From: Lactobacillus sp. LL6
Lineage (GTDB): Bacteria > Bacillota > Bacilli > Lactobacillales > Lactobacillaceae
DNA: 64,000 nt
Assembly (NCBI RefSeq): GCF_007570935.1
Contig: NZ_VLLR01000001.1
Span: 434,001-498,000, forward strand
Direction of reading: 5' to 3'
Under the pieces are notes generated by a model. That model saw only the letters and a program-made list of their open reading frames with translations, did no database searches and was not told the DNA's origin. Position numbers and translations under genes: made by a program. The stretch's first letter is position 1; each line of letters opens with the position of its first letter. This document shows, piece after piece, positions 1-10,379 of the stretch.

Positions 1-915
1 ATGTTTTGGTGGTGTGATTCGTTCAATTTTTTCAAGCTTCTTTTGACGACTTTGTGCGCGTTTAGTTGTTGAAGCGCGTACCATATTCTTTTGAACAAAT
101 TCTTCATCACGTTTAATTTCTTCTTGTTGCTTTTCATAAGCTGCCTGTTGTTGTCTATTTCGTAATTCGCGTTCAGCTTTATACTGAGAATAATTACCTT
201 TAAAAGTAGTAAGCTTTCCAAATTCAAGTTCAAAGATTTGATTAGCTAAGTTATCCAAGAAGTATTGGTCGTGAGATACAACCAAAATAGCGCCAGAATA
301 ATTTTTTAAGAAACTTTCTAGCCAATCCAAAGTATCCATGTCAAGGTAGTTAGTAGGTTCGTCTAGTAAAAGTAGCGGTGGCTTTTTTAAAAGGAGCTTA
401 ACAAATGCTAAACGTGTCTTTTCTCCACCAGATAAACTACCAATTTTTTTACTCCAAGTATCTTCTGGAAACTTGAATCCATTAAGGATACTCTTTATAT
501 CAGATTGATAAGTGTAACCTCCTCTTTGCTCAAAATCAAACTGTAATTGATCATATCGCTTGAGAAGTTCTTGGTCTTCAGGATGGTCTGCAATTTGCAT
601 TTGCATCTTTTCTAGTTTTTTGCTTTGAGCAATTAATTCCGCAAATACTTCTTCCATCCCGTCCCAGATAGTTTTACTTTCATCAAGGTCATTTTCCTGG
701 GCGATATAACCTACATCAACATTTTTGTTAACTGTAAATTCACCGTGGGTTGGATCTTGCTGACCAGTCATTATTTTAAGTAGGGTAGTTTTTCCGGCAC
801 CATTTGGACCAACAAGACCAATTCTGGCATTAGAATCAATTGAAAAGTTAACATTATCAAATAAAATATTGGCACCAAATTGCTGCTGCAAATCGTGCCC
901 TTGTGCAATAATCAT
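1..915 (-). CDS. ABC-F family ATP-binding protein (YdiF-like), 3' end outside window
   Basis: The minus strand is open from an ATG at 915 to the window edge, giving the first 305 residues of a protein that should be about 600-650 long. The first nucleotide-binding domain is complete: Walker A GPNGAGKT, signature LSGGEKTR and Walker B LLLLDEPTN, followed by the H-loop SHD. After it comes a charged helical linker rich in Q, K, E and R, as expected between the two ABC domains of soluble ABC-F proteins. No membrane segment is seen. ABC-F proteins act on the ribosomal E site in translation or antibiotic protection. The neighbouring rex gene recalls the ydiF-rex neighbourhood of Bacillus, so a YdiF-type translation factor is the best guess. 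The second ABC domain cannot be checked. Confidence 0.93.
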   Translation of the reverse strand, partial: MIIAQGHDLQQQFGANILFDNVNFSIDSNARIGLVGPNGAGKTTLLKIMTGQQDPTHGEFTVNKNVDVGYIAQENDLDESKTIWDGMEEVFAELIAQSKKLEKMQMQIADHPEDQELLKRYDQLQFDFEQRGGYTYQSDIKSILNGFKFPEDTWSKKIGSLSGGEKTRLAFVKLLLKKPPLLLLDEPTNYLDMDTLDWLESFLKNYSGAILVVSHDQYFLDNLANQIFELEFGKLTTFKGNYSQYKAERELRNRQQQAAYEKQQEEIKRDEEFVQKNMVRASTTKRAQSRQKKLEKIERITPPKH

Positions 916-1109
916 AATTTTTTCACCTAAAAATATTCTATCATAATCTAATAATTGTTTTGTCTAGTAATTGTTTGTGAAGTAATGTTACAATTTAAGT
1001 AAGGATTTTAACATTGTGAAAAATATACTTGCAAATACAGTATAACTATAGGTATTATATAAAGGCTTGATTGATATTCACAAAGATGAAACATATGGAG
1101 GCTTCACAA

Positions 1110-1760
1110 ATGAACAACATTGATAAAAAAATAAAAATTCCTAGAGCCACTGCTAAACGGCTTCCACTTTATTACCGCTACCTTATTATCTTAAATGAAG
1201 AAGGAAAGGACAAGGTCTCTTCAACAGAATTATCTGAAGCAGTTCAAGTTGATAGTGCCTCAATTCGTCGTGATTTTTCTTATTTTGGTGCATTAGGCAA
1301 ACGCGGATATGGTTATGATGTTGAAGCCTTACTTAATTTCTTTAAGAAAATTTTGAATCAAGATACTTTAACTAATGTAGCGTTAGTAGGAGTAGGAAAC
1401 TTAGGACGAGCTCTTCTTAATTATAACTTTAAACGTAGTAATAATATTCGTATTTCTTGTGCTTTTGACATTAATGAAGAAATTACTGGTCGAATTCTAA
1501 GTGGAGTGCCAGTATATCATATGGATGATTTGAAGAAGCAATTAACTGATCAACAAATTTCCATTGCTATTTTAACAGTTCCATCAACTGAAGCGCAAAA
1601 AACTACTGATGAAATGGTAGAAGCAGGCGTAAAAGGCATTATGAATTTTACACCAATTAGACTTTCTGCACCAGCTGATGTTCGAGTTCAGAATGTGGAC
1701 TTAGCAACTGAACTTCAGACTTTGATTTACTTCTTAGATTCAGATAAAGAAGATAAATAG
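1110..1760 (+). CDS. rex: Redox-sensing transcriptional repressor Rex
   Basis: This 216-residue protein has the Rex layout. An N-terminal winged helix (about residues 1-75) carries LPLYYRYL and the recognition region [16 protein letters not shown]-terminal Rossmann domain with [13 protein letters not shown] senses NADH/NAD+. Rex represses fermentation and anaerobic-metabolism genes when NADH is low and releases DNA when NADH rises. The frame stays open upstream to 1071, but the ATG at 1110 has GGAGG eight bases before it and gives the usual family N-terminus. The gene appears monocistronic, with a hairpin terminator directly after it. Confidence 0.96.
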   Translation: MNNIDKKIKIPRATAKRLPLYYRYLIILNEEGKDKVSSTELSEAVQVDSASIRRDFSYFGALGKRGYGYDVEALLNFFKKILNQDTLTNVALVGVGNLGRALLNYNFKRSNNIRISCAFDINEEITGRILSGVPVYHMDDLKKQLTDQQISIAILTVPSTEAQKTTDEMVEAGVKGIMNFTPIRLSAPADVRVQNVDLATELQTLIYFLDSDKEDK

Positions 1761-1766
1761 CTATTT

Positions 1767-1790
1767 GGCTGCTTTTTAGCAGTCTTTTTT
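1767..1790 (+). terminator. Rho-independent terminator of rex
   Basis: A short hairpin (GGCTGCT with AGCAGTC around a TTTT loop) is followed by a T-run a few bases after the rex stop codon. Confidence 0.7.
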
Positions 1791-1854
1791 AATTGTCTTT
1801 ATTAAAAAAATCACTAAAATAAAGATAAAGGTATTTATAGAAAGTGTAATTTTT

Positions 1855-2838
1855 ATGATTAATAAAAATGTTGAACTTAGTTTAATGTATGAACTTGATA
1901 ATTTGCATCATGTTGTGGTTCAAGCAAGTGATGTTGGAAGCAAATATGTTTATGCATTGCAACTTCTTCATAAGCAAACTGATATTATCGTTTATCGGGC
2001 TGAACCTGAAGGAAGTCATGTAATTTTTGATGAAGATAATCCTCTTGTTTATTTAACAGGTATGGCTGGTGGTCATACTCAAACTTGGACTTATTCTGGT
2101 GAAAAAGATCGCTGGTTTATTGGAACTAAACCTAAAAAACATGGGAGCATTCTTTGGGATACTCAAATTGCTAGAGTTAATTTAGAAAATGCACCACTCC
2201 AAGTGGATAGTAATACTGCGTTGCCTCGACTTTCTTATATGAATCGAGCAGGATATGGTTATGGCGACAATAGTGTTCCAATTCCAGGGAGCCAATTTGA
2301 ACGTCTTGAAGCAGCAGTTTCGCCAGACTATAAGAAATTTTTGGTTGCAAGTATTGATGTTAATCATGTTGGTAGGTTTGCACTTTATGACTTAGATGAA
2401 ATTAATCAAGCGCTTGATGAAGCAGAAGCTGATAATGCAGATGTAAATATTCAAAATATGCACTGTCTGGGAGCATTTGCAGTACCTAATTTTAATTCGG
2501 AAATTATTCAATCAGTGCAAGGCTATGATATTGATGAAAATAATAATATTTATGTATCTAGTCAATTAGGACCAACTACTGATTTTTTAGGTCTTGCTAA
2601 AGAAGGTAAACCTAGAGAAATTGTTAAAATTCCATGGGGTGAAACTAATCCAGATAACTGGGAAGTTGCAGATTTAACTCATGATAAAACGGTTGATTCT
2701 CTTGGGTATGTAACTGAATTTGAAAGTGTGCAAGTACTTGATGCTAATAATATCTATTTGACTGTGGCTTATCACAGAAGAAGTGATTTGACTACATTGA
2801 AGAACCGAATTTATAAAGTTGAAGGATTTGGTAATTAA
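1855..2838 (+). CDS. Helveticin J family (class III bacteriocin-like) protein
   Basis: The 327-residue product matches what I know of helveticin J, a heat-labile bacteriolytic bacteriocin of Lactobacillus helveticus of about 333 residues. Shared stretches include VGSKYVY, AGGHTQTW, WFIG.KP, QIARV, PRLSYMNRAG, EAAVSPDYKKFL and an IQGYDIDENNNIYVSSQ-like segment, in the same order. The fold is expected to be a beta-propeller-like bacteriocin domain. There is no N-terminal signal peptide, as in helveticin J itself, so its export route is unclear. No immunity or transporter gene lies beside it: upstream is rex and downstream a convergent scrR. The gene ends in a strong shared terminator. Bacteriocin activity is inferred from family only; many lactobacilli carry paralogues of unknown role. 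Confidence 0.85.
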   Translation: MINKNVELSLMYELDNLHHVVVQASDVGSKYVYALQLLHKQTDIIVYRAEPEGSHVIFDEDNPLVYLTGMAGGHTQTWTYSGEKDRWFIGTKPKKHGSILWDTQIARVNLENAPLQVDSNTALPRLSYMNRAGYGYGDNSVPIPGSQFERLEAAVSPDYKKFLVASIDVNHVGRFALYDLDEINQALDEAEADNADVNIQNMHCLGAFAVPNFNSEIIQSVQGYDIDENNNIYVSSQLGPTTDFLGLAKEGKPREIVKIPWGETNPDNWEVADLTHDKTVDSLGYVTEFESVQVLDANNIYLTVAYHRRSDLTTLKNRIYKVEGFGN

Positions 2839-2841
2839 AAA

Positions 2842-2872
2842 AGAAAGCTGCGAATGCAGCTTTCTTTTTTAT
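2842..2872. terminator. Bidirectional terminator between helveticin-like gene and scrR
   Basis: AGAAAGCTGC and GCAGCTTTCT pair around a GAAT loop, with T-runs on both strands. It lies between two convergent genes and overlaps the last bases of scrR. Confidence 0.88.
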
Positions 2873-3855
2873 GCAGTTGTTTGACTTTTAATTAATTTAA
2901 CAGGTAGTTTGTAGTGTTTTTGCTCAAATACTTTTTTAGGATTTTCAATTCTTTGAAGTAATAATTTTACAAGTAAAGTAGCCATATCTGAAATTGGTTG
3001 TTCAATAGTTGAAAGTTCTGAATGATAAGTTTGAATTTCTTGAGTTCCATCAAAGCCAATCACTTTCAAATCATCTGGTACTGAAATACCTAACTTATGA
3101 GCTTCTTGTAATACTAGAATGGCTGATAGATCATCAGTGGCAACAACTCCATCAGGGCGGTCTTCTTCAAGCATTTTATGAATTGCCATATTTTTTAATA
3201 ATGGAGAATCAGAAAATGAAATTGAACAAATATGTTCTTGTAGTCCTAAAGCCTTGATAGTATCGCAATAAGCTTCAAGTCGTTCATCAGTAGGATTACC
3301 TTTTTGAATTTTATTGCCTAAAAAATAAATGTTTTTGCAGCCAGCTTGTAATAGATCATGAACTGCAAGTTGCATACCTTGATAATTATCACAAGAAACA
3401 ATTGGAATATTATCTGATAACTTTCTATCAAAAGAAACGATTGGGAGATTAAGGCGTTGATATTCATCAATTCCCAAATTATGTGCACCAGCTATAATAC
3501 CATCTACTTGATTTGCAATTAGCATCTTAATATATTCATGTTCTTTTTGCTTGTTTTTGCCTGCATTACAAAGAATAATTTTATAGCCTTGGTCAAAAAG
3601 CTGCTCCTCGATATTTTGAATAAGTTCTGCAAAGAATGGATTAGTAATACTTGGAAAGACTACACCAATTAATTTCATTTTTTTACCTTGAAGCGAGCGT
3701 GCTAAAGAATTGGGTTGATAATTTAATTCTTGCATTGCTGTAAACACTTTTTGCTTAGTTTTTTCACTAAGATAACCATGATTATTGATTACTCTTGAAA
3801 CTGTTGTAGCTGAAACTCCTGCTTTTTTAGCAACATCAGTCAACTTTACTGCCAT
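2869..3855 (-). CDS. scrR: LacI family sucrose operon repressor
   Basis: The protein has 328 residues. An N-terminal LacI helix-turn-helix (VKLTDVAKKAGVSATTVSRVINN, residues about 3-25) is followed by the hinge region with SLARSLQGKK and a periplasmic-binding-protein-like sensor domain (GVVFPSITNPFFAEL to the C-terminus). It lies directly downstream of scrB on the same strand and next to divergent scrA, so it is the local repressor of sucrose uptake and hydrolysis. Two matching palindromes of LacI-operator type lie in the scrB-scrA intergenic region. The inducer (sucrose, fructose or a phosphorylated form) cannot be read from sequence. Confidence 0.92.
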   Translation of the reverse strand: MAVKLTDVAKKAGVSATTVSRVINNHGYLSEKTKQKVFTAMQELNYQPNSLARSLQGKKMKLIGVVFPSITNPFFAELIQNIEEQLFDQGYKIILCNAGKNKQKEHEYIKMLIANQVDGIIAGAHNLGIDEYQRLNLPIVSFDRKLSDNIPIVSCDNYQGMQLAVHDLLQAGCKNIYFLGNKIQKGNPTDERLEAYCDTIKALGLQEHICSISFSDSPLLKNMAIHKMLEEDRPDGVVATDDLSAILVLQEAHKLGISVPDDLKVIGFDGTQEIQTYHSELSTIEQPISDMATLLVKLLLQRIENPKKVFEQKHYKLPVKLIKSQTTA

Positions 3856-3869
3856 AGTTTCACCTTACT

Positions 3870-5324
3870 TTAAAAAATAGTTTCCATTTCCCAGAATTTT
3901 CCAGTAAAATCAATATCTTTATCAAAACTAATTTTTTGATTTTCTGGATTAGTGAAAAATCTTCCAGTTAATACATGTTCTCCATGATTGACGAAAATTT
4001 CAATCAATGAATGATCAATAAAAATATCTAAATCTACACTTTCATTAGGATTCAATTCACAAGATCTGGTTTCGCCATAATCAACAGCCACTTTTTTACC
4101 TTTGGAGCGGTCTAAAACTAGTTTCCCATCATTTGTATCAATATTAAGAATTAAACTTTCGCTCAAGTCTTTGTTTGCTGCTAAATGAAGGGTAGTGGAT
4201 TGATTTTTAGCGATAGTTAATTTTAACTCATATTGTCCACTAGTAGTATTTCTGATTAGTTTATCTGTTAATTTATTTTCAGATTTACGGATAGACTCAA
4301 TTGCTTTTACTGGTTTTTGAATTAATTTACCATCTTTAATAGATAATTCTTTGACTTGACTTAAGCAGTTTGCCCAGTTTTCATCATCTGTTGGATAAGT
4401 TATGTCAGGTAGACCTACCCAGCTGATTTCATAAGCTTTACCATTTGGAGCGTTGAACGCTTGAGTTGCATAAACGTCAAAACCCTCATCTAGATTTTGA
4501 AGTTTTGAAGGATTAATCATTTTTGCATTTTCAAAGTCAATATCATCTGCAATTACATACATATTAGGATAAATATTTTGATAATCTGCTACAGCTTTAT
4601 TTAATCCTTGAGGACAAAAGATTAACACCCATTTGTCATCTACTTGAACTAAATTAGGACACTCAATCATGTAACCCATATCTTCATCAGTAAAGTTTAA
4701 AAAGCCAATTTCTTCCCAATCTTTAAGGTTTTGAGACTTCCAAACATCGATATGTCCTTTTTTATTTTGTTCATCTTGAGCTCCTAAAATGGCATAGTAA
4801 GTTCCATCTTTTTCGATGATTTGTGGATCTCTGAAATGTTCAGTAATGTGAGATGGATTTTTAAATAAAATTTCTTTATCACTGACTACACCATCTTTGT
4901 TCATCCAAGCACTTATTTGATAAGGAGTCCGAATCCAATCTTTACTCCTGTGATTACCAGTATACATAATGAATAATTTGTCACCGATTTGTTTTGCGGA
5001 TCCAGAATAAGCTCCATGTGAATCTCCCTTGAAACTAGGTTCAATTGCTAAGCCTTGTCTTTCCCAGTGAACTAAATCATGAGATTTGAAATGAACCCAG
5101 GACTTTAATCCATGAACGGCTCCAAAAGGATATGATTGATAAAATACATGGTATTCTCCATTGTAATAAGAAAAACCATTAGGATCATTAACTAATCCTG
5201 AAATAGGGCGTAAATGATAACGCATTTGATAGTTAGATCTTGATGCTTGGCTTTGTAAATGCAAAAGTGTATCTGCATCCCATTCATTATAAGGTAAATA
5301 ACGTTTTTTTCTTGTCCATTCCAT
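3870..5324 (-). CDS. scrB: Sucrose-6-phosphate hydrolase (GH32)
   Basis: The 484-residue enzyme hydrolyses the sucrose-6-phosphate delivered by the PTS to glucose-6-phosphate and fructose in the cytoplasm. GH32 signatures are present: the nucleophile motif GLVNDPNGF, YHVFYQSYPFG, the FRDP transition-state stabiliser and the acid/base motif MIECPNL. A C-terminal beta-sandwich follows, with IDHSLIEIFVNHGE. The frame opens five codons earlier at 5339, but the ATG at 5324 sits eight bases after a GGAGG, so it is taken as the start. There is no signal peptide. It is transcribed with scrR (14-bp gap) from a promoter embedded in an ScrR operator. Confidence 0.95.
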   Translation of the reverse strand: MEWTRKKRYLPYNEWDADTLLHLQSQASRSNYQMRYHLRPISGLVNDPNGFSYYNGEYHVFYQSYPFGAVHGLKSWVHFKSHDLVHWERQGLAIEPSFKGDSHGAYSGSAKQIGDKLFIMYTGNHRSKDWIRTPYQISAWMNKDGVVSDKEILFKNPSHITEHFRDPQIIEKDGTYYAILGAQDEQNKKGHIDVWKSQNLKDWEEIGFLNFTDEDMGYMIECPNLVQVDDKWVLIFCPQGLNKAVADYQNIYPNMYVIADDIDFENAKMINPSKLQNLDEGFDVYATQAFNAPNGKAYEISWVGLPDITYPTDDENWANCLSQVKELSIKDGKLIQKPVKAIESIRKSENKLTDKLIRNTTSGQYELKLTIAKNQSTTLHLAANKDLSESLILNIDTNDGKLVLDRSKGKKVAVDYGETRSCELNPNESVDLDIFIDHSLIEIFVNHGEHVLTGRFFTNPENQKISFDKDIDFTGKFWEMETIF

Positions 5325-5344
5325 AATAAAAACCTCCATTTAAC

Positions 5345-5359
5345 CTGTAAGCGGTATCT
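5345..5359 (-). promoter_or_regulatory. cre (CcpA) site downstream of the scrB -10
   Basis: The plus-strand sequence TGTAAGCGGTATCTT preceded by C fits the cre consensus WTGNAANCGNWNNCW at all positions but the first. It lies between the scrB -10 box and the coding region, where CcpA binding would block elongation. Confidence 0.6.
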
Positions 5360-5369
5360 TTTAATAAAT

Positions 5370-5398
5370 ATTGTAAATAGATATGAAAAATATGTCAA
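5370..5398 (-). promoter_or_regulatory. scrB promoter
   Basis: On the minus strand TTGACA (5398-5393) and TACAAT (5375-5370) are separated by 17 bases. The -35 box is the right half of the ScrR operator at 5393-5408. Confidence 0.75.
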
Positions 5399-5408
5399 TC
5401 GTTTGACA
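5393..5408. promoter_or_regulatory. ScrR operator 1 (scrB side)
   Basis: The palindrome TGTCAATCGTTTGACA has a central CG typical of LacI-family operators. The same core, CGATTGACA, recurs at operator 2, and the site covers the scrB -35 box. The assignment to ScrR is by position. Confidence 0.75.
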
Positions 5409-5480
5409 CATAAATTATAGAATATAGATGCTTAAATTTAAGTATAGCAATACAAAATGCAAAAAAATAAAGAAAATTTG

Positions 5481-5496
5481 TGATAAACGATTGACA
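5481..5496. promoter_or_regulatory. ScrR operator 2 (scrA side)
   Basis: TGATAAACGATTGACA matches the reverse complement of operator 1 at 14 of 16 positions. Its right half supplies the scrA -35 box. The two operator centres are 88 bp apart, a distance compatible with looping. Confidence 0.75.
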
Positions 5497-5518
5497 TATT
5501 TTTAGAATACGCTATCAT
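5491..5518 (+). promoter_or_regulatory. scrA promoter
   Basis: TTGACA (5491-5496) is followed after 16 bases by TATCAT (5513-5518). The -35 box overlaps operator 2. Confidence 0.7.
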
Positions 5519-5536
5519 AGTTATTGAGCATATTTA

Positions 5537-5551
5537 ATAAAGCGTTTACAT
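5537..5551 (+). promoter_or_regulatory. cre (CcpA) site ahead of scrA
   Basis: The reverse strand reads ATGTAAACGCTTTAT, one mismatch from the cre consensus. It lies about 20 bp after the scrA -10 box and before the Shine-Dalgarno sequence, which suggests roadblock repression by CcpA, encoded at 34358. Confidence 0.65.
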
Positions 5552-5572
5552 AATTGAAGGGGGACTTATAAT

Positions 5573-7522
5573 ATGGACCATAAAAAAGTGGCCGAGCGAG
5601 TAATTAAAGATGTTGGCCGCGATAATATTATCGCAGCTGCTCACTGTGCTACTCGTTTGCGTCTTGTGCTTAAGGATGATTCAAAAGTTGATCAAAAAGC
5701 ATTGGACAATGATCCAGATGTTAAGGGGACTTTTAAGACTAATGGTCAATACCAAGTAATTATTGGACCGGGAGATGTTAATGATGTTTATGATGAATTC
5801 ATTAAGATTACTGGTTTAAAGGAATTATCAACTGAGGATTTGAAGAAGGTAGCTGAAAACGGCAAAAAGAAGAATCCAGTGATGGACTTCATTAAGCTCT
5901 TATCAGATATCTTCGTACCAATTATTCCGGCTTTAGTGGCTGGTGGTTTGTTGATGGCTTTGAACAACTTCTTGACATCACCTGGATTGTTTGGACCAAA
6001 AGCAATTGTTCAGATGGTGCCAAGTATTGCTGGACTTTCTAGCATGATTCAAATCATGTCAGCTGCACCATTTATCTTTATGCCGATTCTTGTAGGTATG
6101 TCGGCGGCTAAGAGATTTGGAGCGAACCAGTTCTTAGGTGCAACAATTGGTATGATTATGACCACGCCAAACTTAGGCGGAGCTGCTAAGTTCTGGGATA
6201 TTTTTGGATTGCATGTTGCTCAAACTAATTATCAATATCAAGTAATTCCGGTTTTAGTTGCAGTATGGATACTTTCTATTTTAGAAAAGAAATTCCACAA
6301 GTGGCTTCCATCTGCAGTTGACTTTACTTTTACACCACTTTTGGCAATTATGATTACTGGATTCCTTACTTTTACTATTATTGGTCCAGTATTCAAGGGT
6401 GTGTCAGACGCAATTACTGATGCGATTGTATGGCTTTACAATACAACCGGTGCATTTGGTATGGGTGTCTTTGGTTTATCATATTCAGCCATTGTTACTA
6501 CTGGGCTTCACCAAAGTTTCCCAGCTGTTGAAACACAGCTTCTTGCACAATTTGCTCAAGGTCGTGGAGCCGGAGACTTTATCTTTGTTACTGCATGTAT
6601 GGCAAACGTTGCCCAAGGTGCTGCAACATTTGCAGTTTACTTCTTAACTAAGAATGAAAAGATGAAGGGCTTAGCTTCATCATCTGGTGTATCAGCACTC
6701 TTAGGTATTACTGAACCAGCACTTTTTGGTGTTAACTTGAAGTACAAGTTCCCATTCTTTAGTGCTCTTATTGGATCAGGTATTGCTGCTGCTTTTGCTG
6801 GTTTTATGCATGTAACTGCTGCAGCACTTGGTTCAGCTGGATTGTTAGGATTCCTTTCAATTTATCCAAAGACAATTCCTATGTGGGCAGTATCAGTTGC
6901 TATTAGTTTTGTAGCTTCATTTGCCATTACTTATATTTACGGTAAGGGTCACTTAAAAGAAGAAGTTGCTGAACAAGATGTCCCAGTTCAAGATGCAACT
7001 GATTATGCAGAAGAAACTCAAGAAGACGAAAAACTTGGTAAAGAAGAATTAAGCTTGAAAGATGAAGTAATTTATTCACCAGTAGATGGTAAGCCTGAAA
7101 GTTTAACCAAAGTTAATGACCAAGTATTTTCTGCAAAACTTATGGGTGATGGAGCTGCTGTAGTTCCAACTGATAATACAATTTACTCACCAGTTTCAGG
7201 GACAATTACTATTGCTTATGAAACTAAACACGCTTATGGTATTAAGTCAGATGATGGTGCTGAAGTTTTGATTCACATTGGTCTTGATACTGTTAACCTT
7301 AAGGGTGAACACTTTGAAAGCTTTGTAAAACAAGGTCAACGTGTTGAAAAGGGCGATAAACTTGGAACTGCTGATATTGAAGCTTTAAAGAAGGCCGGTT
7401 ATGATACTACTGTTATGGTGGTAATTACTAATACAGCTGATTATGCAAGCGTATCACGTATTACTGATGCAGGCGATAAGCACGGCGATGACTTAATTGC
7501 TGTAACTGCACATGAAAAATAA
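5573..7522 (+). CDS. scrA: Sucrose-specific PTS transporter EIIBCA
   Basis: This 649-residue protein is a complete EII in one chain. The EIIB domain (about 1-85) has the phosphocysteine Cys25 in [10 protein letters not shown]. The EIIC membrane domain (about 105-460) has many hydrophobic segments and the [10 protein letters not shown] and [10 protein letters not shown] motifs of the sucrose/beta-glucoside family. After an acidic linker, a C-terminal EIIA domain (about 490-649) carries the phosphohistidine region [12 protein letters not shown]. It imports and phosphorylates sucrose for ScrB. A GAAGGGGGA Shine-Dalgarno precedes the ATG. The next-door scrB/scrR and operators support sucrose rather than trehalose or beta-glucosides. 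Confidence 0.94.
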   Translation: MDHKKVAERVIKDVGRDNIIAAAHCATRLRLVLKDDSKVDQKALDNDPDVKGTFKTNGQYQVIIGPGDVNDVYDEFIKITGLKELSTEDLKKVAENGKKKNPVMDFIKLLSDIFVPIIPALVAGGLLMALNNFLTSPGLFGPKAIVQMVPSIAGLSSMIQIMSAAPFIFMPILVGMSAAKRFGANQFLGATIGMIMTTPNLGGAAKFWDIFGLHVAQTNYQYQVIPVLVAVWILSILEKKFHKWLPSAVDFTFTPLLAIMITGFLTFTIIGPVFKGVSDAITDAIVWLYNTTGAFGMGVFGLSYSAIVTTGLHQSFPAVETQLLAQFAQGRGAGDFIFVTACMANVAQGAATFAVYFLTKNEKMKGLASSSGVSALLGITEPALFGVNLKYKFPFFSALIGSGIAAAFAGFMHVTAAALGSAGLLGFLSIYPKTIPMWAVSVAISFVASFAITYIYGKGHLKEEVAEQDVPVQDATDYAEETQEDEKLGKEELSLKDEVIYSPVDGKPESLTKVNDQVFSAKLMGDGAAVVPTDNTIYSPVSGTITIAYETKHAYGIKSDDGAEVLIHIGLDTVNLKGEHFESFVKQGQRVEKGDKLGTADIEALKKAGYDTTVMVVITNTADYASVSRITDAGDKHGDDLIAVTAHEK

Positions 7523-7581
7523 AATTAATTAAGACTTACTTTCCTCTCTCAAGTCAAAAAATAAAATATGTACGTTATACT

Positions 7582-7612
7582 AATGTCAGAGATTATTCTC
7601 TGGCATTTTTTG
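7582..7612 (+). terminator. Terminator after scrA
   Basis: TGTCAGAGA and TCTCTGGCA pair around TTAT and are followed by TTTTTT. Confidence 0.85.
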
Positions 7613-7633
7613 TTGATTAATGGAGGATTAATT

Positions 7634-8128
7634 ATGAAGCAAAATGAAAATATTAAAGAGACTTGGTTTTTCACAGGACTTTATTGGATTATTGGTGTAG
7701 TTTGTTTTTTCTGGGGCGGAATAAAACATATCAATAGCTACTATGGAATTAGCTTAATTATAACGTTGATTTTGCCGGTGGTTTATTCGTTAATAGTAAC
7801 TTTAAAGATAAAGGTCCCACATTGGGTAAATAAAGTTCCAATTGCAGGTATATATTTGCTCATTGTGATTGCAGTTAGTTTGGCGTATAAATTACAAGAT
7901 GTAATTGGGTATTTCATCCCAATCATATTCTTAATTATTTTTGCTATTTTAGCAGTTTTCTATGCTTTGTATAAAACGTTTAAATATCGAAAAAATGATA
8001 GATATTATTATGTAGAAGGAAATAGGAAAAAGCGTTGTGATAATTTTTGGGAAGCATTTAAAGAATATTATCTAGAGGGACTAGTATCAGGAATTTTTGA
8101 GATGATTTTGGCTGCAATATTTAATTAG
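7634..8128 (+). CDS. Hypothetical small membrane protein (four predicted TM segments)
   Basis: I do not recognise this 164-residue protein. It has about four hydrophobic segments: two in residues 8-50, then around 60-80 and 85-110. A basic, aromatic cytoplasmic-looking stretch (YKTFKYRKNDRYYY) and a short amphipathic C-terminus follow. The open frame extends upstream to 7568, but that part is translated from the scrA terminator. The ATG at 7634 has GGAGG just before it and is the better start. It is followed by a CIRCE-like hairpin with a T-run and then the groESL promoter, so it is probably a single-gene unit. No function can be assigned. Confidence 0.75.
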   Translation: MKQNENIKETWFFTGLYWIIGVVCFFWGGIKHINSYYGISLIITLILPVVYSLIVTLKIKVPHWVNKVPIAGIYLLIVIAVSLAYKLQDVIGYFIPIIFLIIFAILAVFYALYKTFKYRKNDRYYYVEGNRKKRCDNFWEAFKEYYLEGLVSGIFEMILAAIFN

Positions 8129-8168
8129 TTTATTAGTGGAAGTAAGTGAAAATAATAAAATGCAAAAA

Positions 8169-8201
8169 TTAGCACTCTTTTAATAAAAGTGCTAATTTTT
8201 T
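8169..8201 (+). promoter_or_regulatory. CIRCE-like inverted repeat that also looks like a terminator
   Basis: TTAGCACTC, nine bases, then AAGTGCTAA, directly followed by TTTTTT. The geometry is exactly that of the HrcA operator CIRCE with one mismatch in the right arm, and the hairpin plus T-run is also a plausible terminator for the upstream membrane-protein gene. Confidence 0.7.
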
Positions 8202-8212
8202 GTGCTTTTTGC

Positions 8213-8241
8213 TTGCAATCACTCCTAAAAAAAGTTATTAT
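8213..8241 (+). promoter_or_regulatory. groESL promoter
   Basis: TTGCAA and TATTAT are separated by 17 bases. The promoter lies just upstream of the CIRCE element at 8254, the usual SigA-type heat-shock arrangement. Confidence 0.75.
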
Positions 8242-8253
8242 TTTAATTGTAAG

Positions 8254-8280
8254 TTAGCACTTAATAAATAAGAGTGCTAA
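8254..8280 (+). promoter_or_regulatory. CIRCE operator (HrcA-binding) of groESL
   Basis: TTAGCACTT, nine bases, GAGTGCTAA: one mismatch from the canonical TTAGCACTC-N9-GAGTGCTAA. It lies 13 bp after the -10 box and about 50 bp before groES, so HrcA would block transcription initiation or early elongation. Confidence 0.93.
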
Positions 8281-8331
8281 AAACGACAAACAAATGAAAA
8301 TAAAAAACTTAATTAATAGGAGGGACTAAAC

Positions 8332-10265
<1,934 letters not shown>

Positions 10266-10294
10266 TTTCCTGATAATTTTAATTGAAGATATAA

Positions 10295-10332
10295 AAAATA
10301 GGTTTTGTCAAATTGGGCAAAACCTATTTTTG
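10295..10332 (+). terminator. Terminator of groESL
   Basis: AAAATAGGTTTTG and CAAAACCTATTTT pair around TCAAATTGGG, followed by more T residues. Confidence 0.88.
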
Positions 10333-10379
10333 TCGTATAATTGAGAGCAGATATTATTTTTATAGAAAGAGGAATCCAT

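Noticed and set aside
975-993. Rex-box-like TTGTGAAGTAATGTTACAA upstream of rex
   Set aside because: The half-site spacing is one base too long and one arm has a mismatch to the known Rex consensus, so it is not listed as a site.
7568-7633. 22-codon N-terminal extension of the small membrane protein
   Set aside because: It would be translated from the scrA terminator hairpin; a strong GGAGG favours the ATG at 7634.
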